In this document: positions 1 through 5,770 of the stretch, piece after piece
Layout of the letters: each line of letters starts with the position of its first letter
Position numbering within the stretch: the first letter of the stretch is position 1
Position numbers and translations under genes: made by a program
Assembly: GCA_903882725.1 (NCBI GenBank)
Contig: CAIRYF010000416.1
Span: 1 to 10,117, forward strand
Reading direction: 5' to 3'
Length of the DNA stretch: 10,117 nucleotides
Source of the DNA: an uncultured Simplicispira sp.
GTDB taxonomy: Bacteria; Pseudomonadota; Gammaproteobacteria; Burkholderiales; Burkholderiaceae_C
The notes under the pieces: model-generated
The model's input: only the letters and a program-made list of their open reading frames with translations
Databases searched by the model: none
What the model was told of the DNA's origin: nothing

Positions 1-3
1 CTC

Positions 4-39
4 AACCCCGGGCTAAACCCCGGGCTAAACCCCGGGGCT
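4..39. repeat. 12-bp tandem repeat, three copies
   Basis: Three head-to-tail units of 12 bp (AACCCCGGGCTA) run from position 4 to 39; the last is altered to AACCCCGGGGCT. Each unit contains the self-complementary core CCCGGG. The repeat lies at the window edge, so more copies may precede it. It is in frame with the regulator remnant to its right and would encode Leu-Asn-Pro-Gly three times without a stop. That peptide does not resemble any part of a MerR protein, so I read it as inserted or expanded DNA rather than coding sequence. Confidence 0.75.
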
Positions 40-48
40 TCCCGCGCA

Positions 49-297
49 CGTGGTGAAGATGACATCCATCGGCTGTGTTTTATTCGCCTGTGCCGGGCGA
101 TGGATATGTCGCTGGACGAGGTGCGCACGCTGTTGGCGCTGGAGCGCGATTTGCGCGCCCTGCGCAGCCGCTGCGATGGCCAAGATGCACATTGCCACGT
201 CATCGACGCCCTGCACGCGCAGGCCGATGCACAGCCAGCGCCAGCCCATCGCACAGGTGCCGACGCTGGCACTACCGCAGCCAAGCGCCATGTGTAA
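49..297 (+). pseudogene. Remnant of a MerR-family metal-responsive regulator (CadR/PbrR type)
   Basis: The frame ending at TAA 295-297 translates across 79-99 as FIRLCRA and continues MDMSLDEVRTLL from the ATG at 100. This is the signature just after the HTH domain of CadR/PbrR-type MerR regulators. It then jumps directly to ALERDLRALRSRC, which in intact relatives lies about 40 residues later. The missing part holds most of the long dimerisation helix and the first metal-binding cysteine (the ENCGEVN region). Two later cysteines survive in RCDGQDAHC. Upstream, the HTH and the NYRxY segment are absent and replaced by the 12-bp repeat region. An in-frame internal deletion plus loss of the DNA-binding domain makes a working regulator very unlikely. 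The frame is open to the window edge, so the true 5' limit is unknown. Family assignment is by recognition of the motif; the decay is inferred by comparison with remembered family members. Confidence 0.7.
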
Positions 298-299
298 AA

Positions 300-366
300 T
301 TACTATAAAAACAATAGCTATAAGCGCAAGAAAACAAAGGGCTAAAGGCCGTTTTGACTATAAATT
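300..366. repeat. AT-rich interspersed repeat, copy 1 (intergenic)
   Basis: This AT-rich stretch carries the ordered blocks AATAGCT, AGCGCAA, AAGGGCTA, GGCC and TTTT. The same blocks in the same order and spacing occur at 7655-7716 inside ppiA. The two copies agree at roughly two thirds of positions by hand alignment. I remember similar AATAGCT...AGCGC...GGGCTA sequences scattered between genes in Comamonadaceae genomes, but could not check this. The copy sits between the regulator remnant and the permease gene and merges into its likely promoter. It includes the small stem GGCT-AAA-GGCC followed by GTTTT, too weak to call a terminator. Confidence 0.6.
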
Positions 367-384
367 TAATAGAATGCGGCCATC
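354..384 (+). promoter_or_regulatory. Probable promoter region of the permease-GTPase operon
   Basis: The 31 bases before the permease ATG are strongly AT-rich in an otherwise GC-rich window. They contain TTGACT (354-359), TATAAA (359-364), TTTAAT (365-370) and TAGAAT (370-375). No pair has ideal -35/-10 spacing, so the exact promoter is unresolved. If TAGAAT is the -10 box, transcription would start at about 382-385, giving a leaderless or nearly leaderless message. No Shine-Dalgarno sequence is visible, which fits that reading. Nothing else upstream looks like a better promoter for the operon. Confidence 0.35.
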
Positions 385-1182
385 ATGACGCACCTGCCCG
401 GATATTCAGCGCCCGAGCGCCTGTGGAGCACCACGCGGCGCTGGCTGCTGGCCTGGGGGCGCATTGTTTATTGGGGTGCGGTGGTGGTGGTGCTGGTGCT
501 GTCGCCATCGAGCTACACCCGCGCTGGGCGGCGCAGTTTGATGCGCCACCTGTACCACGACACAGCGCCCAATTTGATCGGCTTTACGGTGCTGGCGGCG
601 CTGCTGTGCTTGGTGATAACGCACATCGTCGTCGTCACCGCGCTCAGTTACGGCCTGTCGCGCTATGCGCTGGAGATGGTGATCCGCGTGCTGGTGATTG
701 AACTCATTCCGCTGACGGCCACGCTGTTTGTCGCCATGCGCTGCACCATTGCGCACGGCGCGCAGTTGGCGCAGTTGCGCCAGTCGGGCTACTTGGACGC
801 GCTGCGCCGCCAAGGCTGCGATCCAGTGCGCATGGAGCTGCTGCCGCGCGTGCTGGCCGGCGTGTTTGCCAGCATCACGCTGGCGGCGCTGTCGTGCGTG
901 GTGGCGCTGGTGATGGCGTATTTGAGCGTCTATGGCTTCAATCTGGCTGGCTTGCCGTCCTACACGCGGATGTTTGGCCAAGTGTTTTCTCTGGCGGTGA
1001 CGCTGGTGTTTGTGCTCAAAACGCTGTTTTCGAGCATGGCCGTGGCGCTGATTCCGGCCACGGCGGGCTTGTACGACACCGGCCAGCGCACGCGGCCCGA
1101 CTCTGAGCTGGGCGGCTTGGCGCGGATGTTTGCCGTGCTGCTGCTGATCGAAGTGGTCTCGCTGGTCGGCAATTACTATTGA
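385..1182 (+). CDS. MlaE-family lipid ABC transporter permease
   Basis: This 265-residue protein is an MlaE-type permease, the inner-membrane core through which MCE systems move phospholipid between the inner membrane and the periplasm. It is close to the 260 residues of E. coli MlaE and lacks an N-terminal STAS domain. Hydrophobic stretches lie near residues 26-40, 63-88, 98-120, 155-186, 197-225 and 244-263. The family signature is clear: IELIPLTATLFVAMR (105-119) matches the RELGPVLTALLVAGR type, and YLDALRRQGCDPVRM (136-150) followed by LLPRVLAGV (152-160) matches the loop that contacts the ATPase. ATG 385 is the first possible start, since an in-frame TAG lies at 370-372. No ribosome binding site is seen. 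The MCE gene follows after 6 nt, but the ATP-binding subunit usually encoded beside such a permease is missing. I avoid the symbol mlaE because the context differs from a standard mla operon. Confidence 0.9.
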   Translation: MTHLPGYSAPERLWSTTRRWLLAWGRIVYWGAVVVVLVLSPSSYTRAGRRSLMRHLYHDTAPNLIGFTVLAALLCLVITHIVVVTALSYGLSRYALEMVIRVLVIELIPLTATLFVAMRCTIAHGAQLAQLRQSGYLDALRRQGCDPVRMELLPRVLAGVFASITLAALSCVVALVMAYLSVYGFNLAGLPSYTRMFGQVFSLAVTLVFVLKTLFSSMAVALIPATAGLYDTGQRTRPDSELGGLARMFAVLLLIEVVSLVGNYY

Positions 1183-1188
1183 CTTTGC

Positions 1189-2196
1189 ATGAACACCCCT
1201 TCTTCCTCAAGCTCTGCGCCGCCGGTGCCGCCTGCGCCGCCCCTGCCACCGCCCGAGACGCTGGCACCGGTGGCGCATTTGCAGCTCAAAGCCACGGCGC
1301 TGTTGCTGCTGACGCTGGCGCTGATTTTGGGCTCGGGCGTGTATTTGCTGTACGCACGCGGCGCGTTTGAGCCCACGCAAACGCTGGTGCTGACGGCGGA
1401 CGACTCCGAAGGCGTGGTCGTCGGTATGGACATGACGTTTTCAGGCTTTCCGATTGGCCGGGTGCGCCGCATTGAACTGACCGGCGACGGCACGGCCCAC
1501 ATCATCGTGGACGTGCCGCGCAAAGACGCGCACTGGCTGCGCCAGTCCAGTGTGTTTACGCTGGTGCGCGGCATTGTCGGTGCCACCACCATCAAGGCCT
1601 ACAGCGGCATCCTCAGCGACCCGGTGTTGCCCCCAGACGCTGTGCGCCCCGTGCTGCGCGGTGATGCCACGGCAGAAATTCCGATGCTGATGTCCTCAGC
1701 GCGCGAGCTGATCGGCAACCTGAACGCGCTGACCGCGCAAGACTCGCCACTGGGCGCCAGTCTGGCCAACGTGCAGGCACTGACCGAGCGCCTGAAAAAC
1801 CCCGGCGGCGTGTTGCAGGTGCTGATGGGCAGCGAGAGCGATGCCAAAAAACTGGTCGTCACGCTGGACCGCACCAACGCGCTGTTGGCCCGCATCGATG
1901 GCATGGCCGCCAAGGCCGATACCCAAGTTTTTGGCCCCAACGGCGTGATGCCCGAAGTGCGCGCCACGGTGGTGCAGCTCAACGGCCTGCTGGCCGACAC
2001 GCGCGCCAGCCTGAAAAAAGTCGATGCCGTGCTGGCCGAGGCCCAAGCCGTCGGCACCAATGTGCGTGAGGGCACGGCTGACCTAGGCACCCTGCGCACC
2101 GAGGTCGAAAGCAACCTGCGGCAAATCGAGAGCCTGATCAACGACATCCAGCGCAAATGGCCGTTTGCCCGTGAACATGGGGTGAAGCTGCCATGA
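1189..2196 (+). CDS. MCE-family (MlaD-like) membrane-anchored lipid-binding protein
   Basis: A 335-residue protein with an unusual proline-rich cytoplasmic tail (about residues 11-22), one transmembrane helix (about 36-57) and an MCE domain (about 63-142). The domain is recognisable from the EGVVVGMDMTFSGFPIGRV stretch (75-93), the VxGxxVxxxGxxVGxV type of element, and from the later GIVGATTIKAYSG (128-140). The rest (about 165-325) is predicted mostly helical with recurring Leu, Val and Ile, as in MCE proteins that form a periplasmic helical barrel. MCE proteins assemble as hexamers on the permease and carry lipid across the periplasm. Start ATG 1189 is 6 nt after the permease stop with no visible Shine-Dalgarno, so translation is probably coupled. 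The stop overlaps the next start as ATGA. It is larger than E. coli MlaD (183 residues), nearer to other single-MCE proteins with long tails. Confidence 0.92.
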   Translation: MNTPSSSSSAPPVPPAPPLPPPETLAPVAHLQLKATALLLLTLALILGSGVYLLYARGAFEPTQTLVLTADDSEGVVVGMDMTFSGFPIGRVRRIELTGDGTAHIIVDVPRKDAHWLRQSSVFTLVRGIVGATTIKAYSGILSDPVLPPDAVRPVLRGDATAEIPMLMSSARELIGNLNALTAQDSPLGASLANVQALTERLKNPGGVLQVLMGSESDAKKLVVTLDRTNALLARIDGMAAKADTQVFGPNGVMPEVRATVVQLNGLLADTRASLKKVDAVLAEAQAVGTNVREGTADLGTLRTEVESNLRQIESLINDIQRKWPFAREHGVKLP

Positions 2197-2885
2197 AGCT
2201 GTCTAAAAACGCTTTGGCCGCCATCGCGCTGTGCCTGACGGTGATGCTGCTGGGCTGCACCAACCAGCCGCCAACACCGGACTGGCAAATGACCGCTGAC
2301 AGCAGCGCGCAGCGTGGCATCAGCGCCTTTTTGCAAGGAGACCAGCGCGTCGAAAAGCTTGAATTTGCGCGCGCCCGCGCCGCCACCGCTCGCACCGGCA
2401 CCCCGCTGCTGCTGGCGCGCTTGGAGCTGCTGCGCTGCGCTGCTGAAGTCGCCAGCTTGAAGCTGGGGCCGTGCGCCGCGTTTGAGGCGCTGCGGCCCGA
2501 CGCCGCTGCGCCAGAGCGGGCCTATGCCAACTACCTGACCGGTCAGGTGTCCGCCAGTGACGCCGGCCAGATAGCGCTGTTGCCAACGGCGCAGCGCAGC
2601 GTGGCCAGCGCCGCCAACCCGGCGGCGGCGCTGGTGGCGCTGCAAGCCATCACCGAGCCGCTGTCGCGCTTGGTTGCTGCGGGTGTGCTGCTGCAAACCG
2701 GCCGCGCTGACCCGCCAGTGCTGGCGCTGGCTGCCGACACCGCCTCGGCCCAAGGCTGGCGGCGGCCTTTGTTGGCGTGGTTGCTGGTGCAAAGCAAAAA
2801 CGCCCAAGCAGCGGGCGACACGGCAGAAGTAGCACGCCTACAACGGCGCATAGCCATCGTCGAATCTGGCGGAGCAGCCCCTTGA
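2193..2885 (+). CDS. Unrecognised lipoprotein of the MCE operon
   Basis: I do not recognise a family. The 230-residue product begins with a lipoprotein signal: positive N-terminus, hydrophobic core, and lipobox LLGC with the modified cysteine at residue 22. Residue 23 is Thr rather than Asp, so outer-membrane sorting is expected. The mature part is Ala/Leu-rich and appears all-helical, with a rhythm that could be helical repeats (RARAATARTG, RLELLRCAAEVASL, RAYANYLTGQ, RRPLLAWLLVQSKNAQAAGD). MCE operons often carry an auxiliary lipoprotein of the PqiC/DUF330 type here, but the characteristic strands of that family are not apparent. Its start overlaps the MCE stop (ATGA), and its TGA overlaps the TTG start of the next gene. 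The context suggests an outer-membrane partner of the MCE protein, but this is inference. Confidence 0.8.
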   Translation: MKLSKNALAAIALCLTVMLLGCTNQPPTPDWQMTADSSAQRGISAFLQGDQRVEKLEFARARAATARTGTPLLLARLELLRCAAEVASLKLGPCAAFEALRPDAAAPERAYANYLTGQVSASDAGQIALLPTAQRSVASAANPAAALVALQAITEPLSRLVAAGVLLQTGRADPPVLALAADTASAQGWRRPLLAWLLVQSKNAQAAGDTAEVARLQRRIAIVESGGAAP

Positions 2886-4351
2886 GCGCGCCCATCAGCG
2901 CTCCCATCGCCAAAACGGCCTGGACCCAAACCTGGATGGCGCTGGCGGTGCGCGACATTGAGCGCAGCGGCCCGCTGGACGACAGCACCGCCATGGCCGA
3001 AGTGATGCGCCTGCACAGCAGTCCGCAAGAGCGCCTGCGTGAGCGCGCTTGGCTGCTGGGCCAGCGCTTGGGGCTGGACACGCACATGGCCCATTGGCGC
3101 GATGCCGCTTGGCTGCTGGGCGCAGCGCTGACGCTGGCGGTGCTGCTGTTGGCCAACGGTATCGTCTTTGCCGTGCTGAGTGACGCGCGCAGCATCAACG
3201 CTGGCAGTGCTTTTGTCGCCGCTTTGGGGGTGCATACGCTGACTTTGCTGCTGTGGCTGGCGGGCTTGCTGTGGGTGCCGCGCTGGCCGGGTGCGGGAAT
3301 GGGCGCGGGAATGGGCTTGTCGCTGGGGCGCTTGCTGCTGCAACTGCTGGCACGCTGGCCGCTGGAAGAAAAAATGCAGCGCCCCCATGCGCTGGCGCTG
3401 GTCAGTGCGGCCAAACAGTTGCTGCGCTCGTCGCGCTTGGCACCGTGGGCGTTGGGGTTGGTCAGCCACGCGGTGTGGACAGCCTCGTTTGTGCTGGTGC
3501 TGCTGGGGCTGCTGCTGGCCTTTGCTTTGCGCCAATACCAGTTGACGTGGGAGAGCACCCTTCTTAGCCCCGCGTTTTTCGATGCTTTGGTGCGCACCAC
3601 CGGCTGGCTGCCGGGCTTGCTGGGCTTTGCCGTGCCCGAAGGCGTGGCAGCTTTGCAGGTGGATGCCGCCACCGGGCAAATGGTCATTGCGGCGCGCACC
3701 GGGGCGCTGTGGCTGCTGGGCTGCGTGCTGGTCTATGGCCTGCTGCCGCGTGCCTTGTGCGCTGCGCTGTGCTGGAGCGTGTGGCAGCGGCGCAAAAACC
3801 GCGTGGTGCTGGACACAGCAGACCCGTATTTCCAGCAACTGCTGGCACGCTTTGCGGCTTTGCAGCCGTCGCACATTAGCGATGCAGAGCACGTTTTGCC
3901 CAGCAGTGCGCCGACAGTTCTATGGCCCGCTGGTGCCTATCAGCCGGTGCTGGCGCTGGTGGGCTTTGAGCTGATGCCCACGCCCGACTGGCCCGACTGG
4001 CCGCCGCAGCTGGCGACACCCGCCGCGCTGGTCGAATGCATTGCCGGCAGCATCCAAGAGCGCAGCCAAGTATTGGCCGCGCTGGCGCAACTGCGCCCGC
4101 AGGCATTGCTGCTGGTGTGCGACGCCGCCGCCACGCCCGACCGGGGCACCGAGCGGTTTTTGCGCGACGCCAGCCGCCACGCCCAGCACTGCGCGCTGTG
4201 GCTGCACAGCACCAACCCCAGCGCGCCAGTGCCACCCCAGCGCTGGCACAACTGGCTCGATATGCTGCATTGGCCGCAATTGGCCCGCCTGCACCACCTG
4301 ACTGAAGCCCAAGCGTGGGCCCAAAAAAACAATGGCCGCAGCACCGATTGA
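2882..4351 (+). CDS. DUF2868 family membrane protein, TTG start
   Basis: A 489-residue membrane protein of the DUF2868 family, whose function is unknown to me and which commonly sits next to a DUF3482 GTPase. An N-terminal soluble part (1-70) includes the segment AVRDIERSGPLDD. Hydrophobic segments lie near residues 76-99, 112-132, 198-216 and 273-300. The motif LTWESTLLS (221-229) and VPEG (251-254) are the family features I recognise. The C-terminal 150 residues look soluble and alternate hydrophobic strands with helices. The start is set at TTG 2882: GGAG at 2871-2874 lies 7 nt upstream, and TTGA overlaps the previous stop in the manner of coupled genes. ATG 2937 is an alternative but would cut into the conserved N-terminus. 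The frame runs open to 2777, but that stretch is inside the lipoprotein gene. The 3' end overlaps the GTPase by 20 nt. Confidence 0.82.
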   Translation: MSAPISAPIAKTAWTQTWMALAVRDIERSGPLDDSTAMAEVMRLHSSPQERLRERAWLLGQRLGLDTHMAHWRDAAWLLGAALTLAVLLLANGIVFAVLSDARSINAGSAFVAALGVHTLTLLLWLAGLLWVPRWPGAGMGAGMGLSLGRLLLQLLARWPLEEKMQRPHALALVSAAKQLLRSSRLAPWALGLVSHAVWTASFVLVLLGLLLAFALRQYQLTWESTLLSPAFFDALVRTTGWLPGLLGFAVPEGVAALQVDAATGQMVIAARTGALWLLGCVLVYGLLPRALCAALCWSVWQRRKNRVVLDTADPYFQQLLARFAALQPSHISDAEHVLPSSAPTVLWPAGAYQPVLALVGFELMPTPDWPDWPPQLATPAALVECIAGSIQERSQVLAALAQLRPQALLLVCDAAATPDRGTERFLRDASRHAQHCALWLHSTNPSAPVPPQRWHNWLDMLHWPQLARLHHLTEAQAWAQKNNGRSTD

Positions 4352-5762
4352 GATTGCCATAGTCGGTCACACCAATGTGGGCAAAACTTCGCTCCTGCGC
4401 ACGCTGGTGCGGCGGCGCGACTTTGGCGCGGTGTCGGACAGCCCCGGCACCACGCGCCATGTCGAAAGCATTGACCTGCACATCGACGGCGCCAGCGCCG
4501 TGCGCTACCACGACACGCCGGGTTTGGAAGATTCCGCCGCGCTGCTGCACTACCTGAAAACGCTGCTGCCCGACGCCACGCCGGTCGAGCGCGTGCGCGC
4601 CTTTTTGCGCGGCCCCGAGGCCAAGGCCGCGTTTGAGCAAGAAGCCAAAGTGCTGCGCACGCTGCTCGAATGCGATGCCGCCATCTACGTCATCGACTGC
4701 CGCCAAGCAGTGTTGCCCAAATACCGCTACGAGATTGAAATTTTGGCCGCCTGCGCCAAGCCGGTGATGCCGGTGCTGAACTTCAGCAACGACCCCGCCA
4801 GCTGCGCCGCGCAGTGGCGCGAGACCTTGACCGCCTACCACCTGCACACCTGCGTGCAGTTTGATGCCGTAGCACCTTTCGTGGGCGCGGAGCGCCAGTT
4901 GTACGAAGACCTGGGCGTGCTGCTGCGCGAACGCCGCGCGCAGTTGCAAGACATCATCGACGAGCTTGATTGGCAAAGCTTAGAGCGCCGCCGCGCTGCG
5001 CGCGAGCTGGTCGCCAGCTTGCTGGTCAGCGCCGCCGCCATGCGCCGCGACCTGTCGCCTGCCGATGTGGCCGATGGTGCGCGCAAAGCCGCGCTGCTGC
5101 GCCGCTTCAAAAAAGACCTGTCTGCCCAAGTAGCCGCGTGCGTGCAGGCACTGCTGGCGGTGTACGGCTTTCACCCAGACGACGCCGAGGTCGATGTCGC
5201 GCCGTGGACACAAGGGCGCTGGGAGAGCGACTTGTTCAGCGCCCACACCCTGAAAGACGCCAGCCAAAAGCTGGGTACGGGCGCGGCCGTGGGCGCAGCG
5301 GTCGGCTTGGTGGCCGATGTGGCGCTGGCCGGTTTGTCGCTGGGCACCGGCACCGCGCTGGGGGCGGCGGTGGGCAGCTTGGCCAGCCAAGGCTGGAGCC
5401 AAGTGCCGCGCAAAATCGCCAACCGCCTGCGCGGCGTTGAAGAGCTGACGCTAGAAAATGCCGTGCTGCTGGTGCTGGCGGGCAGCATGGTGCAGCTGTG
5501 CGCGGCGCTGGATCAACGCGGCCACGCCGCCTTGGCCAAAGTGCGCGTGGCATCGGCTTCAGCATCGCCATCGCCATCCAATGCAGATAACCACAGCAGC
5601 GCCGACACCAGCCCGCTGCACACCTTGGTTGCCAGCTTGGCCGCCGCGCGCAGCTACCCGCATTGGGAAAGCACACCCAGCACGCGCCGCCACAGCGACA
5701 CCCGCCGCAGCGCCTTGGTCGAGCACATCGCGCAGCAATTGCGCGCGCTGGCGCAGCCGTGA
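4332..5762 (+). CDS. Era-like GTPase with C-terminal DUF3482 domain
   Basis: A 476-residue TRAFAC-class GTPase. The P-loop GHTNVGKTS spans residues 12-20, the switch I region SDSPGTTRHVE follows at 35-45 (likely G2 threonine at 40 or 41), and the G3 motif DTPG is at 61-64. The place of the usual NKxD (G4) holds NFSND (150-154), so the specificity lysine is absent. After the G domain, about residues 185-300 are helical, followed by a Gly/Ala-rich hydrophobic segment (about 313-355, repeated GxxxG spacing) that could insert into or lie on the membrane. A Ser/Pro/Ala low-complexity insert lies near 407-430. The start ATG 4332 overlaps the DUF2868 gene by 20 nt and has no Shine-Dalgarno, so translation probably depends on the upstream gene. 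The pair likely acts together at the inner membrane. Its biological role is unknown to me. Confidence 0.88.
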   Translation: MAAAPIEIAIVGHTNVGKTSLLRTLVRRRDFGAVSDSPGTTRHVESIDLHIDGASAVRYHDTPGLEDSAALLHYLKTLLPDATPVERVRAFLRGPEAKAAFEQEAKVLRTLLECDAAIYVIDCRQAVLPKYRYEIEILAACAKPVMPVLNFSNDPASCAAQWRETLTAYHLHTCVQFDAVAPFVGAERQLYEDLGVLLRERRAQLQDIIDELDWQSLERRRAARELVASLLVSAAAMRRDLSPADVADGARKAALLRRFKKDLSAQVAACVQALLAVYGFHPDDAEVDVAPWTQGRWESDLFSAHTLKDASQKLGTGAAVGAAVGLVADVALAGLSLGTGTALGAAVGSLASQGWSQVPRKIANRLRGVEELTLENAVLLVLAGSMVQLCAALDQRGHAALAKVRVASASASPSPSNADNHSSADTSPLHTLVASLAAARSYPHWESTPSTRRHSDTRRSALVEHIAQQLRALAQP

Positions 5763-5770
5763 CTTGCCGT

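Noticed and set aside
4..39. The 12-bp repeat as a CRISPR array
   Set aside because: The units are directly adjacent with no spacers and are far too short.
2777..2881. An earlier ATG start for the DUF2868 protein at 2777
   Set aside because: The extension lies inside the lipoprotein gene and translates to basic low-quality sequence. TTG 2882 has a Shine-Dalgarno and the overlap typical of coupled genes.
1599..3892. Long open frames antisense to the MCE, lipoprotein and DUF2868 genes
   Set aside because: They are rich in Gln, Arg and His without domain character, as expected for the reverse complement of GC-rich coding sequence, and the sense genes are well supported.
4323..4330. Slippery heptamer A AAA AAC in the correct register near the end of the DUF2868 gene
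   Set aside because: A -1 ribosomal shift here leads to a frame that stops after about a dozen codons and does not enter the GTPase frame, and no stimulatory structure is obvious.
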